Positions 1-6,194 are shown, numbered from the stretch's first letter. The stretch is 8,175 bases of DNA from Deltaproteobacteria bacterium RIFOXYA12_FULL_61_11 (GCA_001799195.1 MGSU01000192.1:1-8175), one strand, 5' to 3'. Numbers and translations are program-made. Notes: generated by a model not told the origin, from the sequence alone.

Positions 1-309
1 CATGTCCGTATAGAGCCCAGTGCCGGGGGCGAAGCCGTAGCGCGCCAGGGCATGCCGTTTCCACTTCGCCAGGCTGTGCACGATCTCGACCCGATGCTTG
101 GAGAAGGCCGTGGTGAAGGCCACGGGGGTGCAGGTCCCGGCCAGATCGTCCTGCAGGCCGGTGCCGTCTTCGAGGACGCGCGGGGCCGAGACCCTGGTCA
201 AGGTCAGAGCAGTGGCCAATTCGGTCTCGAACCGGTCCTTGGCGGCCTTGATTGCTCGTTCGGTCTCGATCAACCCGAGCAGGGGGCGGTAGTTCGTGGG
301 CAGGTGCAT
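1..309 (-). CDS. asnA: Aspartate--ammonia ligase AsnA, N-terminal part, continues past left edge
   Basis: AsnA makes asparagine from aspartate, ammonia and ATP in the cytoplasm; it is related to class II aminoacyl-tRNA synthetases. The reverse strand reads 103 codons from ATG at 309 to position 1 without a stop. The residues match the family: an N-terminal NYRPLLGLIETERAIK stretch, then LTRVSAPRVLEDGTGLQDDL, then the diagnostic EIVHSLAKWKRHAL block and GTGLYTDM just before the edge. The N-terminus is closer to the Bacteroides-type (KDYKPLL...) than to the E. coli form, from memory of both. The ATG at 309 is preceded by GAGG and GAAAGG and places the conserved block at the usual distance. An in-frame GTG at 345 is a weaker alternative, and the frame closes at a TGA at 367-369. 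The catalytic C-terminal two thirds lies outside the window. Nothing in the sequence links it to the defence genes. Confidence 0.93.
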   Translation of the reverse strand, partial: MHLPTNYRPLLGLIETERAIKAAKDRFETELATALTLTRVSAPRVLEDGTGLQDDLAGTCTPVAFTTAFSKHRVEIVHSLAKWKRHALARYGFAPGTGLYTDM

Positions 310-618
310 CCTTTCGACCTCGAGGTGGGGAGTGAAGGACTGCACTGCCAGTTCGGTTGGCTTTCGTCAAGACTTCTCTCGTTCGGCACTCCGGGAACTC
401 GATCTACAGTGTTCTCTTCTCTTTCTCCTTTGTTGGACTTCGAGCGATCGCTCCCGCACCGAACGGCTTTTAACCGCGGTTCGCGAGCACCACCGGGCGT
501 TGCGCCAGGCCCGGAAACTGCGTCTCTTCGCTTCCGAAGGCGCATGCCTCCTGCCTGACAGGCCTGCTTCCTGCGGCCTGCTAGAGGGGTGCGGCCCTGC
601 ACCCACCGCGTCGCATGG

Positions 619-647
619 AGGTCGGCATCCCTGCCGCCACCACGACG
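619..647. repeat. REP-like palindromic repeat, copy 1
   Basis: A 29-base unit that recurs at 742-770 with 27 of 29 bases identical; the first 22 bases are identical. Its core CGGCATCCCTGCCG folds into a 5-bp stem with a 4-base loop, as in bacterial REP elements. It lies in a GC-rich stretch with no independent gene. Confidence 0.6.
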
Positions 648-664
648 GCGCCTTGGTTCATGCC

Positions 665-696
665 TACTGGCAGTGTACCGACCACGCCCGCCAGTA
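665..696. repeat. Inverted repeat between the two REP-like units
   Basis: TACTGGC (665-671) pairs with GCCAGTA (690-696) around an 18-base loop. It lies between the two REP-like copies and may form part of one compound repeat unit. Confidence 0.4.
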
Positions 697-710
697 CCTC
701 CTGCGCCACC

Positions 711-741
711 ACCGTTGCTCTCTGCATCCTGCAGCAACGGT
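711..741. repeat. Cruciform-type inverted repeat beside REP copy 2
   Basis: ACCGTTGCT (711-719) and AGCAACGGT (733-741) form a perfect 9-bp stem around a 13-base loop that itself contains GCA/TGC. It directly abuts the second REP-like unit. There is no T-tract, so it is not a typical terminator. Confidence 0.6.
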
Positions 742-770
742 AGGTCGGCATCCCTGCCGCCACTCCGACG
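742..770. repeat. REP-like palindromic repeat, copy 2
   Basis: Second copy of the unit at 619-647, in the same orientation and starting 123 bases later. The first 22 bases are identical, then two mismatches, then CGACG again. It contains the same small hairpin core. Confidence 0.6.
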
Positions 771-781
771 CCGCTGCTTCG

Positions 782-814
782 AAAAAAGACTGAGCCGACC
801 TCTCGGCAGTCTTT
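782..814 (-). terminator. Rho-independent terminator, stronger in the leftward direction
   Basis: AAAGACT (785-791) and GCCGA (794-798) pair with AGTCTTT (808-814) and TCGGC (803-807). On the minus strand the stem is followed by CTTTTTTCG, a good U-tract. On the plus strand only CTTTCG follows. The TGA at 791-793 of the plus-strand remnant lies in the stem, so it may act in both directions. It would insulate asnA from leftward transcription. Confidence 0.65.
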
Positions 815-953
815 CGAGCGCCGCGCGAAGAGGGCCGAGGTGCGCCTGCGGTTTGGTACACGTGTCGGACCAGTGGCATGATTACTCACAAGAGAAAGAG
901 GAGATCGTTGGCCGAACCGCTCAGCCTGGCAATTCGATTACCCGAAGTCCTAC

Positions 954-1232
954 GTGGGTTGCCTTTTTCGCGGTCACGTGTTCTGTTCCTTCTTGGCGCT
1001 TGTTCTGCGCAAAGAACTGGAAGATCGCCTCGAAGAAGCGACCGGCTTCGACTTCGAGTGGGACGATGTTGTGCGGGACCTCGACGCCTTGACCCAGACG
1101 GAGATCAACTATGAGAACAAACGGTTCATGCTTCGCAGCACGGCGCGGGTGGTCTGCGGCAAGGTCTTCCAGGCCGTCGGCGTGGCCATGCCCCCCACCG
1201 TCTGCCGCCTCAACAGTGGAGGTGTACCTTGA
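954..1232 (+). pseudogene. IS1634-type (IS4 superfamily) transposase, C-terminal remnant
   Basis: The frame reads RGHVFCSFLALVLRKELEDR, then a DFEWDDVVRDLDALTQ segment, then VVCGKVFQAVGVAMPPTVCR and a stop at 1230-1232. This is the usual C-terminal end of IS1634-type DDE transposases, where a GHVFCSFLAL segment is followed by a DL..L..... region and a final VFQAVGVALPPT block. Only about 90 of an expected several hundred residues remain. In-frame codons back to 882 do not look like the family, so the break lies near 954-960. The GTG at 954 is probably not a real start. The fragment is non-functional. Sequence after the stop, up to roughly 1,340, may include the old right end of the element, but I cannot fix its terminal repeat. 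Confidence 0.8.
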
Positions 1233-1251
1233 TCGCAGTGCATCTCGTCAG

Positions 1252-1485
1252 TCACACCCTGCAAATCATGGTGCCACGGGGAGTCGTGTCACCTGTAGCT
1301 TTTTGTAATTGAAGATATTTTTGTATCGTGGTGTAGAAGATGGGTAAGAGCTTGTCGCGGGTCGAGAGAAAGAGAAGTAGCCGATTGAAGATAACGGCCA
1401 ACGAGGCGACGGAGAGCACGAGCAGCAGCCACAACACCCATTCCGCGCCGATAAGCGAAAACTCGAGGATTTTGCTGGAGAGCAT
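1252..1485 (-). pseudogene. MotA/TolQ/ExbB proton channel gene, N-terminal fragment
   Basis: ExbB/TolQ-type proteins are inner-membrane proton channels that energise outer-membrane transport or cell-envelope work. From ATG at 1485 (GGATGAGG six bases upstream) the reverse strand reads MLSSKILEFSLIGAEWVLWL, then a hydrophobic helix, then NRLLLFLSTRDKL. This is the family's first transmembrane segment and the start of its cytoplasmic loop. After about residue 46 the sequence (LPIFYTTIQKYLQ...) no longer resembles the family. The reading ends at 1252 after 77 codons, whereas full-length members are around 200 residues or more. The break lies beside the IS1634 remnant, so loss by insertion or deletion is likely. 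No exbD or tonB gene is in view. Confidence 0.7.
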
Positions 1486-2107
1486 GGGAAACCTCATCCT
1501 GGGTTGAGGCAGCAGCGTGGCAGGGCAGTGGTTTCTGCCCAACGAGTAGAACCAATGAGGTTCTCAGCTCTCTTTGTCAAGGTTGCTCAACGACTTCGAC
1601 AGTTTCTGTTGCGTGGAAGCCGTGCGGTCCTCGCGAGGGATGCACATGGATAGTTCGCGGTTCTGACGACTCGCCTATTCCTTCGATGGTGCTCTGCTCG
1701 AGGATGGCACGGCGTCCCCATTGCCTGCACTACCTGCCCGCTGACAACCACGTGTTGGGGTACTACAGACCTCCCCAGAGCAGGGCGAGCTTGCGCTGTG
1801 CAACCCTGCGCTCGCCATCGCCCTGCTGTCCGGTCTTGGGAAAGCCGGTAAAGCGGACAACACGGCACGGTATACTGCTGCTTGCCGACGTCACCGCGAT
1901 CTGCTGGTCTGGCTTGGTTTCCCCTACAGCACCAGGCTTCCGGCATTGCTGCGTGACAACCTTGCAGTGCTCTGGGCATGAACCGAGACCGATCGTCAGG
2001 GTGCCTTTCCGAGGTTCAATACTTCCTGATACCCAGTAGTGCGTACCCAGGAAACGTGGTACATCTTGGTCCAGGTCCGGCAGGAACCCTTCGACCAAAA
2101 AGGGGTA
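1486..2107. other. Unassigned stretch between exbB fragment and truncated mod
   Basis: About 620 bases without a recognisable gene. The minus-strand frame continuing from mod stays open to 1763 and includes LGTHYWVSGSIEPRKGTLTI. A plus-strand frame (about 1745-1981) is also open and reads ...RHRDLLVWLGFPYSTRLPAL... before a TGA. Neither resembles a family I know and they cannot both be real. The part next to 1485 should contain the old upstream region of the exbB-like gene. The part next to 2107 is whatever was joined to mod. Confidence 0.4.
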
Positions 2108-2377
2108 GACCGACTCCTCGGGACATGGGCGCAGGGTGCCGGTGGAGGGCATTTGGGCGATCTGCCTGGCGCGAGCTTTGCCGTGCCAGGTGAAGGAGTA
2201 GCGCTCCTCGCGGTCGTCCACGTACTCGCCCAGGGTCTCCTTCAACGCATCGAAGTCGACGCTGCCGTCGGCAAACACCTCAGGAAAGATATCCCTCAGC
2301 CGTTCGATGTTGACCGCCACCACGTTGGGCGATGCTCCGTCCTCTTTTGTCAGTTTCTCTATATTTTTCTTTTTCAT
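2108..2377 (-). pseudogene. mod: Type III DNA methyltransferase (Mod), N-terminal fragment
   Basis: Type III Mod proteins recognise a short asymmetric site and methylate adenine; with Res they form the restriction complex. The first 90 residues are typical of the Mod N-terminus: NIERLRDIFPEVFADGSVDF, then ERYSFTWHGKARA, then TGTLRPCPEESV. The family normally continues with W/F-D-T-T..N.F.EGDNL.VLK and the DPPYN catalytic motif; here that is replaced after position 2108 by unrelated sequence, which stays open to a TAG at 1763. No AdoMet-binding or DPPY motif remains, so the product cannot methylate. The ATG at 2377 lies 6 bases after the HEPN stop with little Shine-Dalgarno sequence, suggesting translational coupling to the HEPN gene. 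No res gene is in the window. Confidence 0.85.
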
Positions 2378-2383
2378 AACGAT

Positions 2384-3445
2384 TTACCATACAACATTTT
2401 CTTTTTTCTTAAGAAGATACAACTGTGTTCCTTTCGTCACCTTGAATTCGAGACGAAGTCCCAATTTTTGGGTATGTGCATCGTTCCCGACTTCCTCGAC
2501 ATCGTTACCATCGACCTGAATTGACACGATATGTCCCCATTGAGTTACATCATCGTTTCGAGAAGCAACGATCTGTTGCCCTTTGGCAATGTTAATGTCA
2601 GGTCGATCGATAATCACCACGAATCCGTTATAGTACGGCCCCTCTGTATCATCAAGCGCGAGCTTCTTTGAATCTTCTGCACTCAATATATATCGTTTCC
2701 TGAGAACATCACTCGCCAGAATGAAATAGAGCGCCTTTCCGTAAGCTTCAACAAAATTGAGCAGGTCAAGCATGTCTGTCGACCCCAGATAGTTATCCAG
2801 GTTGGTGCTGCTGTGTGAAATTTGGTTTCTTCGCTCAACGAAATTGTCAATTCGGTAAGAAATGGTACTTTCAGGGAGCTCGCTGGGAAACCCTTCCAAC
2901 CCTACTACCATTTTTTGCCACAGGATAAGTGCCTCCATTTTTCTTGCTTTTTGGTTAACATTGTCAATACCGATTCGAGCAAAGATATCCTGTATCGTAT
3001 CACTTCGAAGATTCAGGTCATGATGAACCACGGCAGACCTATTTAAAGCATAGATTTTCTGGCCGGATAAACAATCATGCAAATTTGTAACAACCTCTTC
3101 CTCTGTAACGTCGGAATAGCGTCCCTCACCCAGGCGTGCCCGGACGAGTAGCTCCGCCGACTGTTTTAGATGTTTTCGCTGAAGTTTCTCAGGTAGCGCA
3201 GAGTATTGGACTCGCGAAGATTCTAATTTCGTATAAGCCCACACCAAGTTCTCAACAAAACTCTCAAACGCTGCATACAGAGATACGATAAAAGCAACAT
3301 AATCAAGCTTGCGTCGACCCCTGAGATATTTCTCAATTACCGAGTCTGCATTGGACTTCAACAGCTCGTTTATAGGACTAATTGATTCGACGAAGCTTTT
3401 TAGATTGCCCATCTCGGAAGAGAGCTCATCAAGTGTTGCACGCAT
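2384..3445 (-). CDS. HEPN-domain protein (MAE_28990/MAE_18760-like), predicted RNase effector
   Basis: 353 residues, mostly helical from 1 to about 260. The region near 46-72 (LDYVAFIVSLYAAFESFVEN) resembles the opening helices of MAE_28990/MAE_18760 HEPN proteins. ERRNQISH at 204-211 gives the RX4-6H signature (R205/R206 and H211) of HEPN ribonucleases. Family knowledge: such proteins are metal-independent RNases found in toxin and defence systems, often beside DUF262 genes. Residues about 268-349 form a separate beta-rich tail (GFVVII, then GQQIV, then HIVSIQVDG, then LGLRLEFKVTKGTQLYLLKK) that resembles the second, barrel domain of EF-Tu-like GTPases. The ATG directly follows the stop of the DUF262 gene, implying coupled expression. 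No signal peptide or membrane segment is seen, so it should be cytoplasmic. RNase activity is inferred from the motif only. Confidence 0.75.
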   Translation of the reverse strand: MRATLDELSSEMGNLKSFVESISPINELLKSNADSVIEKYLRGRRKLDYVAFIVSLYAAFESFVENLVWAYTKLESSRVQYSALPEKLQRKHLKQSAELLVRARLGEGRYSDVTEEEVVTNLHDCLSGQKIYALNRSAVVHHDLNLRSDTIQDIFARIGIDNVNQKARKMEALILWQKMVVGLEGFPSELPESTISYRIDNFVERRNQISHSSTNLDNYLGSTDMLDLLNFVEAYGKALYFILASDVLRKRYILSAEDSKKLALDDTEGPYYNGFVVIIDRPDINIAKGQQIVASRNDDVTQWGHIVSIQVDGNDVEEVGNDAHTQKLGLRLEFKVTKGTQLYLLKKKENVVW

Positions 3446-4762
3446 CTATTGACCCTTTTTTGCGATTAATTCGATTGTATCAACGAACGCCTGTTTCATA
3501 AGCTCATTTCTCTTCTTGGCATCGGATTTGTTTGTTTTCCTGCCGCCGAAAATATTGTCGTTATCTTTATACATCTTACCGAGTTGTTTCAGCAGCTCAT
3601 CTTTGTTTTCGATCAAAAGGTTACGCTGTTCAGATTGGGCGTATTGGCTAGCAACATACATTACCGGATCATAAATGATTTTGTTCCTCTGTTGCTGGGG
3701 GTTTCCCGAGGAATCCAGACGATAATATGGTGATTCGCCAAGTGTCTCTGATAAAAATGAAATGGTTTGCAAAAACATCTGGCGATAGTTTGTGAGAAGC
3801 TCTTCGGGGAATTTATTGCCCTCAACAATAAATCGATCCAGCATTTCTGCCATTTTGTTGAGACCGGAAGGAAAAGAATCCAATTGACGATATGCGAAAA
3901 AACGCAACACGAGTTCGACATCACCCATCTGTTTGAACCACTTCAAACTCTTGGAATCTTTGGTGTGAGGATCTTCTTCGTAATTGTTTTCATCCTCCTT
4001 ATCTTCTTCCTCTGGAGAAATGTCTGGAAAATTCCAAAACTTTCGAAATGTTTCATTTTTTGAAAGATCTACGCAGAGCTGATTTAGGGGGCCGTCATAA
4101 ACAGCATTACGTGTCTCCTGCCCCTCAAGCTTCACCCCCCCGGAATTCAGGCGCTCAAAGACAATTTTTTTTAGTTTTGTTGCTTGCTCTTTTGTTGGTG
4201 CAGTTTCTTGTAGAAGAATGATGGCTGAAATATACCTACGATCAATTCCATCGCGGATTTTATCCGGGAGATTCTTGTATAACCTTCCGTTGAGCTCGGG
4301 CCAATACTGGAGACCTTCAAGCTTATATTGATTATCGTAGAATTCTTTGAGAGCAGTTAAGCGCTGTCTGCCATCCATGACTTCGTATCGTGCAAGTTCG
4401 CGTTCGTAAAGAAAGATAGGAGGAACCGGAACATTCATCAGGAAAGACTCGATAAGCCTGGACTTTCGATCGATGCTCCAACGATGTCGACGCTGGTACT
4501 CAGGATCGAGCCTATATCGATACTCCGTTTCACTTTTGTCGTTAGTGGCAATCTTTTCCTTAAGCATAGATAATATGCCCGCGAGGGAATATCTGGCGGA
4601 TTCGGTAACAATCCGAACCTCACCCTTGGCATATCGCCTATTAAGTTCTTCGTCCGAAGCGTTGGCCGGGGGAGTTTCGGAGTGGAAGGAAATTTTTTCT
4701 CCCGGTAACAGTGGATTCTCGTAGTCATCTTCAACGGTAAGTTTATCGGGGGTTTCAACCAT
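3446..4762 (-). CDS. DUF262 (ParB/Srx-fold, GmrS-like) protein without HNH domain
   Basis: 438 residues. Residues 80-220 carry the DUF262 core: PEYQRRHRWS (87-96), PVPPIFLYE (112-120), the hallmark DGRQRLTALKEF (130-141) and FERLNSGGVKL...ETRNAV (202-221). In GmrSD, SspE and BrxU this domain is a ParB/sulfiredoxin-like NTPase that reads modification state and controls a nuclease. The usual C-terminal HNH/DUF1524 nuclease is not visible: the rest is helical with an acidic patch (about 248-265), and no HxxP or HNH-type motif is seen. Nuclease function may therefore be supplied by the next gene, the HEPN protein. The start overlaps the methyltransferase stop by 8 bases (ATGGTTGA), and its own TAG abuts the HEPN ATG. 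Base composition is AT-richer than the flanks, consistent with transfer as a block. Confidence 0.85.
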   Translation of the reverse strand: MVETPDKLTVEDDYENPLLPGEKISFHSETPPANASDEELNRRYAKGEVRIVTESARYSLAGILSMLKEKIATNDKSETEYRYRLDPEYQRRHRWSIDRKSRLIESFLMNVPVPPIFLYERELARYEVMDGRQRLTALKEFYDNQYKLEGLQYWPELNGRLYKNLPDKIRDGIDRRYISAIILLQETAPTKEQATKLKKIVFERLNSGGVKLEGQETRNAVYDGPLNQLCVDLSKNETFRKFWNFPDISPEEEDKEDENNYEEDPHTKDSKSLKWFKQMGDVELVLRFFAYRQLDSFPSGLNKMAEMLDRFIVEGNKFPEELLTNYRQMFLQTISFLSETLGESPYYRLDSSGNPQQQRNKIIYDPVMYVASQYAQSEQRNLLIENKDELLKQLGKMYKDNDNIFGGRKTNKSDAKKRNELMKQAFVDTIELIAKKGQ

Positions 4763-5888
4763 TGTATGGCTCCTCTAATCTTACAAAGAAATCAAATTCC
4801 TCGAGCGGCTTTTTCATTTCACGTTTGAATTGGTCCGCTTGTCGTTTGCCGCTCGTAGACAATCCCGCAGAACGAGTTGTCAAAACTTTTAATTTACAAT
4901 CGGCGCCATGAATAGAATCAAGCACAATGTCCTTAGGATTAGCCTTGCGGTCATGTATTCCACCGAACCGAATTGTAAATACAGAACCTGGGCAACATGA
5001 ACGTGCAACATTTTCCCAAACTCCGGCTAGTTGGGCGCTGAATTCAGATGGAGATTTATGTGAAAGCTGGAGTTCATGCTTATAGAACACATTCTCAGGC
5101 CCACCGAGGAACCAGTACCTCAACCACTGGTCCGGCACGTAAGTACGCATTCCATAGTAGGGTGGCGATGTGATAACACTGGAGAAGCGTACTCCAAGAT
5201 CAATTAGATTTAACGTTCGACTATCGCCGCAAAAAACGTAGTAGGGAACATTAGATTGTTCCGAAGTAAAATAATAAGCAGCTTTCCTTTTGACTAGCTC
5301 CACCAAGTCTATATACACAGGCTTCATACCGTGTTTTTTCCAGTATCGGACAGAATAGTCGGGTTTTGACGCATAAGTTCGTGGCATTTGATTCGAAAGA
5401 TAACTGGGAAGTCCTTTGTTTCGAGGACCGTGCAACAATCCCAAAATCAATGCTCGAAGTGCTTTTCGTTGTGGAGATTGTGCGTCTTTCATAAGCTCGG
5501 CCCGTAAAGTGGAAAGATCGCGGAGGGTGCAATTGTGGTAACAAAATGACCAGAATTCCCCTTCAGGTGGCGTAACTTTCGGACTATTTTCAAGAATGCT
5601 TATGCATTCATTAGAAATCTCTTCGGCTAAAACCGAAACCATTTTTCCTTCAGCTATAGCCGCCGCAACCGGATTGCTGTCGATACCGACGGATTTGATA
5701 CCCAATAATCGCGCTGCATAGTTTGTCGTTCCTCTACCGCAAAAAGGATCTAGCACCCAGTCTTCTCTGGGAGCCTTGCTTAGTCTTTTCAAGGGGACAG
5801 GTAGAGGAAACATCGTAAAATATGGACATATCGCGTTTAACCTTTCCAGTGTAAGCGATGCTTTATTTATGGATAGTGTCTTACTCAT
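4755..5888 (-). CDS. DNA methyltransferase, N6-adenine or N4-cytosine amino type
   Basis: 377 residues. AdoMet-dependent DNA methyltransferase motifs are in the order X-I-II-IV: YFTMFPLPVPLKRL (23-36, motif X-like), DPFCGRGTT (47-55, motif I), VGIDSNPVA (67-75, motif II acidic residue), VFCGDSR (218-224) and the catalytic TSPPYYG (240-246). SPPY points to transfer onto an exocyclic amino group (m4C or m6A). RSAGLSTSGKRQADQF near 339-354 looks like a conserved C-terminal block of this group. No separate target-recognition domain is obvious; residues 100-215 are the candidate. The ATG overlaps the stop of the 21-codon leader ORF (ATGA) and the gene overlaps the DUF262 start, so the three appear co-translated. 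It probably marks self DNA for the downstream genes. Target sequence unknown; an orphan or RNA role is less likely. Confidence 0.87.
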   Translation of the reverse strand: MSKTLSINKASLTLERLNAICPYFTMFPLPVPLKRLSKAPREDWVLDPFCGRGTTNYAARLLGIKSVGIDSNPVAAAIAEGKMVSVLAEEISNECISILENSPKVTPPEGEFWSFCYHNCTLRDLSTLRAELMKDAQSPQRKALRALILGLLHGPRNKGLPSYLSNQMPRTYASKPDYSVRYWKKHGMKPVYIDLVELVKRKAAYYFTSEQSNVPYYVFCGDSRTLNLIDLGVRFSSVITSPPYYGMRTYVPDQWLRYWFLGGPENVFYKHELQLSHKSPSEFSAQLAGVWENVARSCCPGSVFTIRFGGIHDRKANPKDIVLDSIHGADCKLKVLTTRSAGLSTSGKRQADQFKREMKKPLEEFDFFVRLEEPYNG

Positions 5889-5950
5889 GATTTCTTTTTA
5901 TCCGCCAATGTGCTAAATAATGCAACTACTTCAATGCTCACCTTCTTCAT
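5885..5950 (-). CDS. 21-codon leader ORF coupled to the methyltransferase
   Basis: ATG at 5950 is preceded by AGGGGG about eight bases upstream, a better ribosome site than the methyltransferase itself has. The peptide begins MKKVSIEVVALF and ends ADKKKS. Its stop overlaps the methyltransferase start as ATGA (5888-5885), the classic arrangement for translational coupling. It could be a leader peptide that loads ribosomes for the operon, or the stub of a lost gene. No function is claimed. Confidence 0.45.
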   Translation of the reverse strand: MKKVSIEVVALFSTLADKKKS

Positions 5951-5966
5951 CTTGTCATCCCCCTGT

Positions 5967-6125
5967 TCACAGCACGTTTTTTGCCTGGGCCAACCAAATA
6001 TCGAGCTCTTTGATTCTTGTGTTCAGCTCAACCTGCTCGGCGAATCGGTCTTGCTTGCCGATGGCTGCCCTGAGGCTGGTGATTTCCCGCTCCACCTCGC
6101 GGCATTGATCGAGCCGTCGTCTGCG
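5967..6125 (-). pseudogene. DUF4391-like protein, C-terminal fragment
   Basis: The reverse strand reads RLDQCREVEREITSLRAAIG, then DRFAEQVELNTRIKELDIWL, ending at TGA 5967-5969. DUF4391 proteins end in a coiled coil with a similar pattern (E...L...I..E.QFNR.VELN..LK.L...). That family commonly sits beside type III mod/res and helicase genes. Only about 50 residues of an expected 200 or more remain, and the frame upstream of about 6,125 does not look like the family. A terminator-like hairpin at 6168-6194 also lies in what would be its coding part. The assignment rests on one short coiled-coil pattern, so chance similarity is possible, but the type III mod fragment on the other side of the cassette supports it. 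Confidence 0.55.
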
Positions 6126-6167
6126 GCCCACCGCTGAATCACCTGTGTCGAGCACGAAGCGACCGGA

Positions 6168-6194
6168 CAAAAAAACCCAAGGGCCGGACTCGGC
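6168..6194 (-). terminator. Hairpin plus seven T, leftward terminator upstream of the cassette
   Basis: On the minus strand GCCGAGTCCGGCCCTTGGG is followed by seven T (6169-6175). CCGAG pairs with CTTGG, including one G-T pair. It would stop leftward transcription coming from the IS1380 side before it reaches the leader ORF and methyltransferase. Confidence 0.45.

Larger units (their letters stand above)
440..793 (+). pseudogene. Remnant of a gene C-terminus related to the right-edge gene
   Basis: One plus-strand frame reads RTERLLTAVREHHRALRQAR, then KLRLFAS (about 457-537). This aligns without gaps to HTERLRQAFREHNRDLAAAR, then ALRLDSS, in the minus-strand gene at the right edge: 16 of 27 residues are identical by eye. 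Both frames end in SKKD followed by TGA, and in both the stop sits at the foot of a terminator hairpin (here 791-793). In this copy about 240 bases holding two REP-like repeats separate the similar helix from the SKKD end, yet the frame stays open. No start codon or upstream homologous part is seen; the segment lies in the upstream region of the divergent asnA. I do not recognise the family. It could be a decayed paralogue or a short recombined fragment. Confidence 0.4.

Noticed and set aside
342-370. TTGACG with a 17-base spacer before CAGTGC as an asnA promoter
   Set aside because: The -10 part is far from consensus, so it was not annotated.
442-453. Palindrome GAGCGATCGCTC containing GCGATCGC
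   Set aside because: It resembles the cyanobacterial HIP1 octamer, but I noticed only one copy and nothing else suggests cyanobacteria.
52-558. Plus-strand open frame of 168 codons
   Set aside because: It is antisense to asnA over its first 250 bases; the asnA strand has clear family motifs.
619-770. CRISPR array
   Set aside because: There are only two repeat units, 123 bases apart, with internal hairpins and no cas genes; REP-like repeats fit better.
5251-5544. Second minus-strand frame inside the methyltransferase
   Set aside because: It overlaps the methyltransferase body in another frame and has no motifs.
5891-5926. TTGCAT-17-GATAAA before the methyltransferase
   Set aside because: The -10 part would be only about 8 bases from the start codon, too close for a leadered transcript, and it overlaps the leader ORF.
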